Below, piece by piece: positions 17,312 to 26,149 of a DNA stretch of 64,000 bases. Below the pieces are notes generated by a model, which ran no database searches, was not told the origin of the DNA, and saw nothing but the letters and a program-made list of their open reading frames with translations. Origin of the DNA: Rhizobium rosettiformans. Its GTDB lineage: Bacteria > Pseudomonadota > Alphaproteobacteria > Rhizobiales > Rhizobiaceae. The stretch lies in assembly GCF_016806065.1 (NCBI RefSeq), contig NZ_CP032405.1, positions 3,004,001 through 3,068,000 on the forward strand, written 5' to 3'. Numbering within the stretch: position 1 is the stretch's first letter; each line of letters starts with the position of its first letter. The position numbers and the translations under genes are program-made.

Positions 17312-18550
17312 TCAGCCGCCGTCCTTTTCGTTCGGCGGCGTCGCGAGCTTGCTGAAGAAGGTCGAGGTGCGCAGCAGGCTGCGGAAGCGCATCCGCCGCT
17401 TCTCCGTCGGCACGGCATCGCGCGTCTGGATGCGAGCGAGTGTATAGGCGGCGAAGAAGGTCAAGACGACGATCACATAGGCAAACAGCGCATGCGGCCC
17501 GAAGACCTCCATCAGGAAGGAGGCGATCAGCGGGCCGACGACTGCGCCGATCGACCAGAAGAACAGCGTTCCGGCCGAGACCAGCGCATGTTGGCCCGGT
17601 GCTGCATGGTCATTGGCATGCGCCGAACACAGCGAATAAAGCGGCAGGGCAAAGGCGCCGAAGGCGAAGATGCCGATGAAGTTGGCAAGCTCCCCATCGC
17701 CTGCCAGAAAGGCGAGGAAGACCGAGGCAAGCAGTGCCCCGATCGTCGAGACAAGGATGATGACGCGCCGGTCCAGTTTGTCGGAGTAATGGCCGAGCGG
17801 ATATTGCAGCACGATGCCGGCAAAGATGCCGATGCTCATGAAGGTCGCGATCGCCGTCACCGACATGCCGATGCCATCGGCATAGATCGGCCCGAGCGAG
17901 CGGAAGCTCGAATTGGTGAGCCCGATGACGATGCAGCCGACGGTCGCTAGCGGCGAGACGGACCACAGGACCTTGATGTCGAACTTGACGTCCTTCGGCG
18001 GCGCGGGGCTCGACTTGTCGGCAAAGGAGATCGGCACGAGGGATAGCGAAAGCGCCATGGCGATGATCGCGAAGAGGTCGAAGCCGGAGACCCCGAAGAG
18101 CGGGATCATGTACTGCGCCGCCGTCACCGAGCCGAGATCGACGAAGCGATAGACGGAGAGGGTGCGCGCCCGGGTGGCATTGGTGACGCGGGCGTTGAGC
18201 CAGCTTTCGACGACGGCAAACAGGCCGGCAAAGCAGATGCCCTGCACGAGGCGCATCAGAAACCAGGAGATCGGGTCGATCACCAGCACCATCATGATCG
18301 AGGCGGCGGACGCGATGGCGGCCAGCGCCGAGAAGGCGCGGATATGGCCGATCGCCCGCATGACCTTGGTGATGTAGACGCAGCCGATCACGAAGCCGAG
18401 GAAATAGCCCGTACCGACCATGCCGATGACCGAAGTGCTGAACCCTTCCTCGATGCCACGCAGCGAGATGAAGGTGCCCTGTAGGCCGTTGCCGCCGATC
18501 AGGATGCCGGCGGTGATGAGGAGGGGAATGAGAGGGCGGATATCATGCAT
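17312..18550 (-). CDS. MFS transporter (YcaD-like)
   Basis: A 412-residue major facilitator with 12 predicted membrane segments, beginning MHDIRPLIPLLITAGILIGGNG. A cytoplasmic basic loop, GHYSDKLDRRVIIL, sits between helices 8 and 9, in the position of the MFS A-like motif. The overall look, with FAVVESWLNARVTNATRARTLSVY after helix 5, resembles YcaD-type carriers of unknown substrate. The frame extends 148 codons further upstream with no membrane or family features, so the ATG at 18550 is used. A short inverted repeat (GACCTG-N5-CAGGTC, 18613-18629) lies upstream. Confidence 0.88.
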   Translation of the reverse strand: MHDIRPLIPLLITAGILIGGNGLQGTFISLRGIEEGFSTSVIGMVGTGYFLGFVIGCVYITKVMRAIGHIRAFSALAAIASAASIMMVLVIDPISWFLMRLVQGICFAGLFAVVESWLNARVTNATRARTLSVYRFVDLGSVTAAQYMIPLFGVSGFDLFAIIAMALSLSLVPISFADKSSPAPPKDVKFDIKVLWSVSPLATVGCIVIGLTNSSFRSLGPIYADGIGMSVTAIATFMSIGIFAGIVLQYPLGHYSDKLDRRVIILVSTIGALLASVFLAFLAGDGELANFIGIFAFGAFALPLYSLCSAHANDHAAPGQHALVSAGTLFFWSIGAVVGPLIASFLMEVFGPHALFAYVIVVLTFFAAYTLARIQTRDAVPTEKRRMRFRSLLRTSTFFSKLATPPNEKDGG

Positions 18551-18677
18551 GAGAGGCCTGCGGGCCACGGCGAGGGTCGGTGAGTCGGTGCCGCGGCGGG
18601 TCCAAATTCCTAGACCTGTTTGACAGGTCGCGACAGGCCAAAAACATCGCCCGTCGCAACGCGCCCGGAATTTGCCG

Positions 18678-19523
18678 TCAGAGGAAGGGCTGCCCCTGAA
18701 CGGCCTGGACGAAGGTGGCAACGACGACGCCGATCGAGACGAGTGCGCCGACCAGTATGCCGGGTCTGGCAAGGCCGGGCGCGAACCGGTCGAGACCAAG
18801 GCCGAGAAGCGGCAGTGCCTGCATGATGTGGGTGGCGAAGAAATGCGGCACGCGCAGATCGCCGCCGCTGCGCGACCAGCCGAACAGCGGCAGTCCGCCG
18901 AGATCCGTCCTGACCCCGCCGACCCAGTGGCCCGGCCCGCCGATTTCACCGCTGCCGAGCGCAAAGGCGGTGAAGAGTGTCGCCGCGCTGCCAAGCACGA
19001 GGCCCCAGCCGCCGCCGAGCCTCAAGCCAGCAGTTGCGGCAGGGCTTGGGCGCAGCAGGATGTAAACGCCGATCACGAGGCTCGACAGCACCAGAAGGGC
19101 GGCACCGGCCCCCATGACGCTATAGGCCATCGCCTCGAAGGGCGTCGAGTCATTGAAGTGTGACGCCCGGCCGCGCGCCGCCTGCAGGGTTATGTAGAGG
19201 ATCTCGCCGCTCGCCGTGATGACGGCAGTAAGGCTCGCCAGCCAGACGCCGCGTCCCGCGCGCGTCCTCTGCTCGATGAGCGGCAGCAGCAAGAGCAGCG
19301 TGATCAGCATCAGGGTGAGCGAAGCCTGGAACTTGAGCGGCTTCACCCAGACGCTGATGTCGTTGAGCACGCGCTCGTCGATGAAAAGCGCGATCAGGCT
19401 CGGAAGGGCCAGTGCCACCTGCAGCCCGATGCCGACGATCAGCAGGCGGCGCGTCCTGTCTTCCAACGTCTGGACGTCCGGCGAGGACGAAAATGAAATG
19501 CTGTCGTTGAAAAGCATGGTCAT
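18678..19523 (-). CDS. Polytopic membrane protein of unknown function
   Basis: A 281-residue protein with about seven hydrophobic segments. After a polar N-terminus of about 25 residues come LLIVGIGLQVALALPSLIALFI, then LTLMLITLLLLLPLI and later helices. Conserved-looking polar spots inside or next to helices include ISVWVKPLKFQASL, HFNDSTPFEAMAY and VPHFFATHIMQALPLLGL, with histidines that could bind a metal or haem. I recognise no family. It is 3 bases downstream of the ABA4-like gene and both lie divergent from a TetR gene with twin operators between. Confidence 0.6.
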   Translation of the reverse strand: MTMLFNDSISFSSSPDVQTLEDRTRRLLIVGIGLQVALALPSLIALFIDERVLNDISVWVKPLKFQASLTLMLITLLLLLPLIEQRTRAGRGVWLASLTAVITASGEILYITLQAARGRASHFNDSTPFEAMAYSVMGAGAALLVLSSLVIGVYILLRPSPAATAGLRLGGGWGLVLGSAATLFTAFALGSGEIGGPGHWVGGVRTDLGGLPLFGWSRSGGDLRVPHFFATHIMQALPLLGLGLDRFAPGLARPGILVGALVSIGVVVATFVQAVQGQPFL

Positions 19524-19526
19524 GGT

Positions 19527-19958
19527 TCAGGCCTTTCGGGGCTCAAGCGCGGCTTCCGTCGCGCGGGTGAGATAAAAGAGCAGGAGCCCGAGCGGGCCGA
19601 ACATGAAGGTGGCGACCAGCATCGGCGCCTGCAGCAGGCGATTGTACCCGCGCTTGTCGGCCTCGCCGGCAATCCATGTGCCGATGAAGAGGTCGAAGGC
19701 GAGGTAATGCACCCAGCCGGCCACGAGCACCGGATCGCTCATGAACAGTACGCGGACTTCGGCGATCGAGCCGAAGCCGCCGCCCTCGACGCGGAAGAAA
19801 TAGACGAAGACCAACACCGCATAGGTGAGCGACAGCGCGCCGATCAGGCCGAAACGGATGAAGCCGATGAGGGCGCCCCATCGCGGCGCCAGAATGAGCA
19901 GCAGCCAGCCGGTCATGGCCGCGCTGCTGGCAAGCGAAAACACGGTATCGGGATTCAT
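19527..19958 (-). CDS. ABA4-like (DUF4281) membrane protein
   Basis: A 143-residue protein with four hydrophobic segments matching the ABA4-like family: MNPDTVFSLASSAAMTGWLL at the start, then GWVHYLAFDLFIGTWIAGEA and LLQAPMLVATFMFGPLGLLL. In plants ABA4 is needed for neoxanthin formation, but bacterial members are uncharacterised. The frame is open nine codons upstream, but ATG 19958 has GGAG in front and fits the family start. It is the promoter-proximal gene of a two-gene unit with the unknown membrane protein. Confidence 0.82.
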   Translation of the reverse strand: MNPDTVFSLASSAAMTGWLLLILAPRWGALIGFIRFGLIGALSLTYAVLVFVYFFRVEGGGFGSIAEVRVLFMSDPVLVAGWVHYLAFDLFIGTWIAGEADKRGYNRLLQAPMLVATFMFGPLGLLLFYLTRATEAALEPRKA

Positions 19959-19970
19959 CGAGGCGCTCCA

Positions 19971-20018
19971 TCTTGACGGTGACAAGATGAGGATGGTCCA
20001 AAACTTGGCAATGTCAAG
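19971..20018. promoter_or_regulatory. Twin operator-like palindromes between ABA4-like operon and TetR gene
   Basis: Two copies of the palindrome CTTGnCnnnGnCAAG are seen: CTTGACGGTGACAAG (19972-19986) and CTTGGCAATGTCAAG (20004-20018). Their centres are 32 bases apart, close to three helical turns, in a 101-base divergent intergenic region. Size and symmetry fit TetR-family operators, so autoregulation plus control of the membrane-protein pair is likely. Confidence 0.6.
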
Positions 20019-20059
20019 ATTGATTTTGACGACGGATGGCGGACTGGCTATGAAGGGTC

Positions 20060-20668
20060 ATGGCAAGACAGAAATCCTATCACCATGGCGACCTGCGCCA
20101 GGCGCTGATCGGCACCGGGCTCATGATGCTGGAGGAGCAGGGTCTCGAAGGCCTGACGCTCCGCAAACTCGCGGCGCGCGTCGGCGTTTCCCATGCGGCG
20201 CCCGAACATCATTTCCCGACCCTGCGCCACCTGATGACCGCCTTTGCCGTCGAGGGCTTCAGGCTCTTTGCCGCCTCGATGCGGGAAGCCATGGCGGCAG
20301 CCCCGCATGATCCGGCGGAGCAGCTACGGGCCGCCTCCCGCGGCTATCTGAACTTTGCGAGGTCCAGCCCACATCTCTTCCGCCTGATGTTCACCGCCAA
20401 CCGCCTCGACTGGGACGACCCGGCCATCGGCCCGCCCGCCAACGCCGCCTATGCCGTGCTCGAGGAGGTCTCGTTGCCGGTGGCGAGGCGCATGAAGCTG
20501 GATACGCCGGAGGGCAGGGCGGCCGTCGAGCAACTGGTTTGGTCGCAGATCCATGGCCATGCCCATCTGATGATCGATGGCAAGCTGCCGCCGGAAGGCG
20601 ATGGCGGCACGGGTTGTGAACCCTTTGCGGCGCCGCTGGATCTGGCGAGTGTGTTGTTGCCGGAGTAA
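20060..20668 (+). CDS. TetR/AcrR family transcriptional regulator
   Basis: A 202-residue repressor-type regulator. The N-terminal helix-turn-helix (about residues 25-50) reads LTLRKLAARVGVSHAAPEHHF, followed by a C-terminal ligand domain of the TetR_C (WHG-like) type with YLNFARSSPHLFRLMF. The ligand is unknown. It is divergent from the ABA4-like and membrane-protein genes, and two matching palindromes lie in the gap, so those genes are its probable targets. Confidence 0.9.
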   Translation: MARQKSYHHGDLRQALIGTGLMMLEEQGLEGLTLRKLAARVGVSHAAPEHHFPTLRHLMTAFAVEGFRLFAASMREAMAAAPHDPAEQLRAASRGYLNFARSSPHLFRLMFTANRLDWDDPAIGPPANAAYAVLEEVSLPVARRMKLDTPEGRAAVEQLVWSQIHGHAHLMIDGKLPPEGDGGTGCEPFAAPLDLASVLLPE

Positions 20669-20843
20669 TGGGCGCTGCTGCTGGCAGCTATGTCTTAACA
20701 TAGGAAATTCGTAGTCGAATTGCTGAAAACGATATGGGCCCGTTAGCGCTCTATCGGTTCGGCGCTTCTATTCTGCATAGCATTTCAGAGGTCTTTGACC
20801 TCCGGGTGGCTGGAGGAGCGCGGCAATCCGCACCGGCTGCCGA

Positions 20844-21446
20844 TCATGCCCGCCTGGATGCCGAAAAGGAGAGTGTCAGGGCATCCATCACAGCATGAAG
20901 CCTTGGCTCCATATCAAGCCCGACCAAGACAGCCTGCTCCACATGGGCGGGATGGATGAAAACCGTAACCGCATCACGAACCACGCCTGCGGCGGCGTCA
21001 AGCTCGGGGATGTGGAACTCGCCCCCATTCACCCCGTCTTCCAGCACCTGCCGGACGAGTACGGTCATGCGTCGCGCATAGTCGGCGACGAGGTCGGGAC
21101 GTTCCGTCACGATCCGGCGGTAGAGGCCATGGATCTCCGGGTCGTCCCCCAGCTTGGCGCGTTTGCTGCGATGGAGCGCCAGGACGAGACCGCGCAGCCT
21201 GTCGCCCGCAGAACCGTCGGCATTGACGAAACGGGCCGCCAGTTCGGCCTCCTCGGCCATAGTCCGTGCAGCCAGGGCATCGAAGATATCCGCCTTCGAG
21301 CGAAAATGCCGATAGATCGCCGAATGTGACAGGCCCATGGCCTTGGCGATGTCGACCACGTTTGTCTTTGCCTCGCCAAAGCGGCGAACCTGCTCTGCAG
21401 CGGTGTCGAGGATGCGGTCACGGTGGTCGGGCGGGTCATTTGTCAT
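20844..21446 (-). CDS. TetR/AcrR family transcriptional regulator
   Basis: A 200-residue TetR protein. The HTH lies at about residues 30-50 (VVDIAKAMGLSHSAIYRHF), preceded by RDRILDTAAEQVRRFG. The C-terminal domain (GLVLALHRSKRAKLGDDPEIHGLYRRIVTE) resembles the YbiH/CecR-like group only loosely. It is divergent from an SDR epimerase gene, with an AT-rich repeat-bearing gap of 123 bases, so it likely controls itself and that gene. Confidence 0.9.
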   Translation of the reverse strand: MTNDPPDHRDRILDTAAEQVRRFGEAKTNVVDIAKAMGLSHSAIYRHFRSKADIFDALAARTMAEEAELAARFVNADGSAGDRLRGLVLALHRSKRAKLGDDPEIHGLYRRIVTERPDLVADYARRMTVLVRQVLEDGVNGGEFHIPELDAAAGVVRDAVTVFIHPAHVEQAVLVGLDMEPRLHAVMDALTLSFSASRRA

Positions 21447-21483
21447 GCGGAGATTTTAACCGAGCGGCAGAAGGAGTGCAACA

Positions 21484-21522
21484 TGTAACAAATTTCATAT
21501 TTTGTATTGTGTATTGTGTAAC
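21484..21522. promoter_or_regulatory. AT-rich repeat region between TetR and SDR genes
   Basis: Within an AT-rich island there is an imperfect inverted repeat, ACAAATTTCATATTTTGT (21488-21505), two tandem TATTGTG units just after, and TGTAAC at both ends (21484 and 21517). This is the most likely operator region for the adjacent TetR protein. The exact site cannot be fixed by eye. Confidence 0.35.
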
Positions 21523-21569
21523 GCTCGACTGTATGGCAGGTTGGGACAAACACCAGCCAGGAGATCGTC

Positions 21570-22625
21570 ATGAGCAGCATTTCAACCCAGCCCACGCCCC
21601 GCCTTGCGCTTGTCACCGGAGGGTCCGGATTCGTCGGTGGGCATCTCATTCGGCGCCTGCTTTCGGACGGCTGGCGCGTCCGCGCGCTGGGGCGCAGCAC
21701 AGAAGCGCTGGCAGGCGTCCAGGCGATGGGTGCAGAACCGGTCGCCGGCGACCTGGTGAACCTCGCCTCACTCACCCAGGCTATGGAGGGGGTGGAAGTC
21801 GTTTTCCACGTCGCAGCGCATTTCAAGCTCTGGGGACCGATGTCTCAGTTCCGCCAGATCAACGTTGACGGTACCCGCAATGTCGTAGAGGCGGCTGAGC
21901 GGGCCGGCGTGCGCCGCGTCGTCTATGTCAGCGCGGCTGCTGTCATCATGGGCCTTCCCGGACCGATGCATGGTGCGACCGAGGCCATGGCTTTGCACAA
22001 GATGTCATTTGCGCCTTATGCGACATCCAAGGCCGAAGCGGAGGAAGTGCTACTGGCGGCAAATGGCCGCCGTGCGGGGTTTTCCACGGTGGCCCTTCGC
22101 CCTCCCTTCATCTGGGGACCAGACATGCCGGCCCTTGACCACATGATCGAGACTGTTCGCAATGGGCAGTTCCGATGGGTAGGAGGTGGGGGACAGGCGC
22201 TATCCACCTGCCATGTCGATAACCTGTGCCACGCACTGGTCCTCGCCGCCGACCGCGGATCAGGCGGCGAAGCCTTCTTTGTCAGCGATGGCGAGGATAC
22301 CACATTGAAGTCGTTCCTGACGCGGCTGCTTGGCAGTCGCGGCGTCACCCCCAAGGATCGTAGCGTGCCGTTCGGCGTTGCTTGGGCCATGGCCGGCCTT
22401 ATGGGTGCGGTCTGGCAAGCCTTCCGCCGCAAGGGCGAGCCGCCGATCAGCCGGCAGATGCTGCGACTGATCGGCAAGGATTTTACCATCGACATAAGCC
22501 GCGCGCGAGATGAACTCGGCTACGCTCCGGTGATCTCGCCGGCGGACGGCATGCGCCGGATGTGCCCCGGTGATGCCGCTCCGGCTAACACGGCCGTCGA
22601 TCAGACCCGTCTGGCGGTCGCGTGA
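21570..22625 (+). CDS. NAD(P)-dependent epimerase/dehydratase (extended SDR)
   Basis: A 351-residue extended short-chain dehydrogenase. The Rossmann loop is VTGGSGFVGGHLIRRLL near residue 17 and the catalytic YxxxK is in YATSKAEAEEVL near residue 150. The middle (AAHFKLWGPMSQFRQINVDG, then GTRNVVEAAERAGVRR) resembles hopanoid-associated/HpnA or 3-beta-HSD-like reductases, but the substrate is not determined. CAGGAG precedes the ATG. Its control by the divergent TetR gene is inferred. The last residues after about 330 look unconserved. Confidence 0.88.
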   Translation: MSSISTQPTPRLALVTGGSGFVGGHLIRRLLSDGWRVRALGRSTEALAGVQAMGAEPVAGDLVNLASLTQAMEGVEVVFHVAAHFKLWGPMSQFRQINVDGTRNVVEAAERAGVRRVVYVSAAAVIMGLPGPMHGATEAMALHKMSFAPYATSKAEAEEVLLAANGRRAGFSTVALRPPFIWGPDMPALDHMIETVRNGQFRWVGGGGQALSTCHVDNLCHALVLAADRGSGGEAFFVSDGEDTTLKSFLTRLLGSRGVTPKDRSVPFGVAWAMAGLMGAVWQAFRRKGEPPISRQMLRLIGKDFTIDISRARDELGYAPVISPADGMRRMCPGDAAPANTAVDQTRLAVA

Positions 22626-22831
22626 TGAGTCCGGCAGCAACCCTTGCCTGCGGGCATGCTTTACGCTGACAACGGCTATTGGCAGAGCTGGATGGGGCAG
22701 CCAAAGCTCCACCCCACACCACGCAGCCTTGACAAATCAGCCACATCATGCGCTTTTCCGCCCGATTTTCTATCGGTCGCGCGCCTCGTCTGTTGGTGCC
22801 TTTTCGACCGTCACATTCGGGATACCTGATC

Positions 22832-24622
22832 ATGCATCGTTACCGCAGCCACACCTGTGCCGCTCTTCGCAAGTCCGACGTCGGTCAGACCGTCCGCCTC
22901 TCGGGCTGGGTCCATCGTGTCCGTGACCATGGCGGCGTGCTCTTCATCGATCTGCGCGACCATTACGGCATCACCCAGGTCGTGGCCGATCCGGATAGCC
23001 CGGCCTTCAAGGCGGCCGAAACCGTGCGTGGCGAATGGGTCATCCGCATCGACGGCCTGGTCAAGGCCCGCACGGACGACACCGTCAACAAGAACATGCC
23101 GACCGGCGAGATCGAACTCTACGCTCAGGAGATCGAAGTTCTCTCGGCCGCCAAGGAATTGCCGCTGCCGGTCTTCGGCGAGCCCGACTATCCGGAAGAC
23201 GTGCGCCTGAAGTACCGCTTCCTCGATCTGCGCCGCGACACGCTGCACAAGAACATCGTCAAGCGCACCCAGATAATTTCCGCCATGCGCAATGGTATGG
23301 CCGCTGCCGGCTTTGCCGAATATTCGACCCCGATCCTGACGGCCTCGTCGCCGGAAGGTGCGCGCGACTTCCTCGTGCCGAGCCGCATCCATGAAGGCAA
23401 GTTCTTCGCGCTGCCCCAGGCGCCGCAGCAGTACAAGCAGCTGTTGATGGTCGCCGGCTTCGACCGCTATTTCCAGATTGCACCGTGCTTCCGCGACGAA
23501 GACCCGCGCGCCGACCGTCTGCCGGGCGAATTCTACCAGCTCGATGTCGAGATGAGCTTCGTCACCCAGGAAGATGTCTGGGCGACGATGGAGCCGATGA
23601 TGACGGAAGTCTTCGAGCAGTTCGCCGAAGGCAAGCCGGTCACCAAGGAATGGCCGCGCATCCCTTATGACGTCGCGATCCGCAAGTATGGCTCCGACAA
23701 GCCGGACCTGCGCAACCCGATCGTCATGGAAGGCGTCACCGACCACTTCCGTGATTCCGGCTTCAAGGTCTTCGCCGGCATGATCGCCTCGAACCCGAAG
23801 GTCGAGATCTGGGCAATCCCGGCCAAGACCGGCGGTTCGCGCGCTTTCTGCGACCGCATGAACGCCTGGGCGCAATCGACCGGCCAGCCGGGCCTCGGTT
23901 ACATCTTCTGGAAGGAAGAGGACGGCAAGATTGCCGGCTCCGGCCCGCTCGCCAAGAACATCGGCGAAGAGCGCACCGAAGCGATCCGTCAGCAGCTTGG
24001 CCTTGAGCCGGGTGACGCCGCCTTCTTCGTCGCTGGCGACCCGGCCAAGTTCTACAAGTTTGCCGGTGAAGCCCGCACCCGCGCTGGCGAGGAACTGAAC
24101 CTCGTCGATCGCGACCGTTTCGAAATGTGCTGGATCGTCGACTTCCCGTTCTACGAATACAACGAGGACGAAAAGAAGATCGACTTCGCCCACAACCCCT
24201 TCTCGATGCCGCAGGGTGGTCTGGAAGCGCTGGAAAGCCAGGATCCGCTGTCGCTCAAGGCCTATCAGTATGACGCGGTCTGCAACGGCTTCGAAATCGC
24301 CTCGGGCTCGATCCGTAACCAGTCGCCGGAACTGATGGTCAAGGCCTTCGAAAAGGTTGGCCTGTCCCAGGCGGATGTCGAGGAACGCTTTGGCGGCATG
24401 TACCGTGCCTTCCAGTACGGGGCACCTCCGCATGGCGGCTGCGCCTTCGGCATCGACCGCGTGGTCATGCTGCTCGTCGGCGCCAAGAACCTGCGCGAGA
24501 TCTCGATCTTCCCGATGAACCAGCAGGCCCAGGACCTTCTGATGAACGCCCCGTCGCCGGCAACGCCAGCGCAGCTGCGCGATCTGGCCCTGCGCGTCGT
24601 GCCGCAGCCGAAGAAGGACTGA
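22832..24622 (+). CDS. aspS: Aspartate-tRNA ligase (probably non-discriminating)
   Basis: Charges tRNA-Asp and, in alphaproteobacteria using GatCAB, usually also tRNA-Asn. The 596-residue protein has the N-terminal OB-fold ([20 protein letters not shown]), class II motif 2 ([19 protein letters not shown]) and motif 3 ([19 protein letters not shown]), plus the bacterial GAD insertion. ATG 22832 ([16 protein letters not shown]) is chosen over the upstream extension because it matches the family start. A CTTGACA element at 22728-22734 is a possible -35, but no good -10 is seen. A strong terminator follows. Confidence 0.96.
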   Translation: MHRYRSHTCAALRKSDVGQTVRLSGWVHRVRDHGGVLFIDLRDHYGITQVVADPDSPAFKAAETVRGEWVIRIDGLVKARTDDTVNKNMPTGEIELYAQEIEVLSAAKELPLPVFGEPDYPEDVRLKYRFLDLRRDTLHKNIVKRTQIISAMRNGMAAAGFAEYSTPILTASSPEGARDFLVPSRIHEGKFFALPQAPQQYKQLLMVAGFDRYFQIAPCFRDEDPRADRLPGEFYQLDVEMSFVTQEDVWATMEPMMTEVFEQFAEGKPVTKEWPRIPYDVAIRKYGSDKPDLRNPIVMEGVTDHFRDSGFKVFAGMIASNPKVEIWAIPAKTGGSRAFCDRMNAWAQSTGQPGLGYIFWKEEDGKIAGSGPLAKNIGEERTEAIRQQLGLEPGDAAFFVAGDPAKFYKFAGEARTRAGEELNLVDRDRFEMCWIVDFPFYEYNEDEKKIDFAHNPFSMPQGGLEALESQDPLSLKAYQYDAVCNGFEIASGSIRNQSPELMVKAFEKVGLSQADVEERFGGMYRAFQYGAPPHGGCAFGIDRVVMLLVGAKNLREISIFPMNQQAQDLLMNAPSPATPAQLRDLALRVVPQPKKD

Positions 24623-24648
24623 TCCGCCTAAGGGATCTGGATATGACG

Positions 24649-24681
24649 AAGGCCGGGAGCGATTCCGGCCTTTTCTTTTGA
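24649..24681 (+). terminator. Rho-independent terminator of aspS
   Basis: A perfect 8-base stem AAGGCCGG/CCGGCCTT (24649-24656 and 24665-24672) with an 8-base loop is followed by TTCTTTTG on the plus strand, 27 bases after the aspS stop. Confidence 0.85.
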
Positions 24682-24690
24682 CTTGAAGAC

Positions 24691-24724
24691 ACGAAAAAGC
24701 CCGGCTGCTTTCGCGGGCCGGGCT
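24691..24724 (-). terminator. Terminator of the secreted orphan gene
   Basis: A stem AGCCCGGC/GCCGGGCT (24698-24705 and 24717-24724). On the minus strand the stem is followed by TTTTTCG, so it ends transcription of the gene at 24747-25943. It sits back to back with the aspS terminator. Confidence 0.8.
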
Positions 24725-24746
24725 CTTGTCTTGGACGACGAAGCGA

Positions 24747-25943
24747 TCAGTCGTTGGCGGTGACCTTGAGGCCGATCAGGCCCGGAATGGTTTCCGGCGC
24801 GCCCATGGCAGCACCCATGATCATCGGGAAGGCGACCGGGTTGGCAGGCGCTGCCGCAATCGTCAGCGCCTTCGGGTCGTCGATATAGGTGTTCACCGCG
24901 GCCGAGATTTCGTTCTGGATCGCGCCGAGCTTCGCCTGGGCGAGCAGGATCGGCAGCATGCCCTTGACCATCTGTGCCATCTGCGCGCCGTCGGTACCCT
25001 GGCTCTTGCCGGCATAGTCGAGGCCGCGCTTGGTGATGCCGGCATCCTCGAAGCGGATCTGGGCGTCAACCAGCGACAGCTGCTGCACGAGACCGAGCAT
25101 GGCAAGGCCGGCGGCCTGCTGGGCCTGCTCGTTCTGCGGCTGTGCCTGCATCATGCGGGCCTGTTCCTGCATCTGCTTGACGAGGTCGAGCGTGTAGCCG
25201 GACATCGAGAAGGCGAGGGAGAGCTTGCCGACATTGGCGAAGTCGATCGAGTAGTCTTCGATGTCGATCGTGCCGCTTTCGACTTCCCAGCTGCCGGACA
25301 TGTTCATGTTGCCGTCGAGCGTGGTCAGACCGAGCGCTTCGATCTGAGCCTTGGCCTGCGGGTCTTCGACGGTGCTGAGATCGGCCTTCACGCCGGTCAC
25401 GGAACCTTCGAAGGTGATCGTGCTCTCGTCGTCCGACAGGCCCATCGTGCCGACCGCTTCCGCCATCGAGAACACCGACTTGCCGTCAACGGTCACTTCG
25501 ACCGGGCCGCTATGGGCCTCTTCGTAGAACATCAGCGAATCAATGCCCTCGGCATTGGCGTCGCCCGGCACATAGACGCCGGCCAGATAGAGATCCTGAA
25601 CCTTGAAGCTCGACTTTTCCTCGGTGACGTTCACCTCGGGGAATTCGACGCGTTCGATGAAATAGGCGCCGCCTTCTTCCTCGGTCACGCCTTCCAGCGT
25701 CAGTTCTTCAAGCATCAGGGGCTTTTCGGCCGTGGCGCCTTCGACCCCGAGCTTCAGGCCCTTGAGGACCACGTTCGAGCCGTCGACCTCGACGTTTTCA
25801 GCCGTGATGTTGCTGCCGCCCGTCGCGAAGGCAGCATTGATCTTCTTCAACAAATCCTGCCCGTCCAGCGCAAAGGCGGGACCCGTGAAGGCAGTGAGCG
25901 CAGCGCTCGCAAGCAGAAGTCGGGTGGAGCGGTACAGGGTCAT
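24747..25943 (-). CDS. Secreted/periplasmic protein of unknown function
   Basis: A 398-residue acidic protein with a signal peptide (about residues 1-25, ending TGPAFA). The mature part is rich in short beta-strand-like repeats (AENVEVDGSNVVLKGLKLGV, then PLMLEELTLEGVTEEEGGAY), then a helical Gln/Met-rich stretch (KQMQEQARMMQAQPQNEQAQ) and a helical C-terminus. Beta-strand repeats of this kind recall AsmA-like or YdgA/DUF945-like envelope proteins, but I cannot assign a family. It has its own terminator and lies between aspS and parC. Confidence 0.7.
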   Translation of the reverse strand: MTLYRSTRLLLASAALTAFTGPAFALDGQDLLKKINAAFATGGSNITAENVEVDGSNVVLKGLKLGVEGATAEKPLMLEELTLEGVTEEEGGAYFIERVEFPEVNVTEEKSSFKVQDLYLAGVYVPGDANAEGIDSLMFYEEAHSGPVEVTVDGKSVFSMAEAVGTMGLSDDESTITFEGSVTGVKADLSTVEDPQAKAQIEALGLTTLDGNMNMSGSWEVESGTIDIEDYSIDFANVGKLSLAFSMSGYTLDLVKQMQEQARMMQAQPQNEQAQQAAGLAMLGLVQQLSLVDAQIRFEDAGITKRGLDYAGKSQGTDGAQMAQMVKGMLPILLAQAKLGAIQNEISAAVNTYIDDPKALTIAAAPANPVAFPMIMGAAMGAPETIPGLIGLKVTAND

Positions 25944-26149
25944 GAGAAGGTCCTTCGTTCTGGTTCCGCGGGAGGTGCGGACAAAATTGGTCGCCGATAT
26001 TTATAAGTGGGATTGAAAAAACGTCCACCGGTTTTCGCCATAGCCTGATGCACGCAGATTGCGGCGTGATGGCGGTCACATCGCCTTAATCCACAGGCAG
26101 AATCCCCGGATTCCTTGCTGTTGCGGGTCTTCTCCGCTAGGGGAAACCC

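Noticed and set aside
18613..18629. GACCTG-N5-CAGGTC as a terminator of the orphan membrane gene
   Set aside because: The stem is only 6 bases and there is no T-run. It may be an operator of the MFS gene, but there is nothing further to support it.
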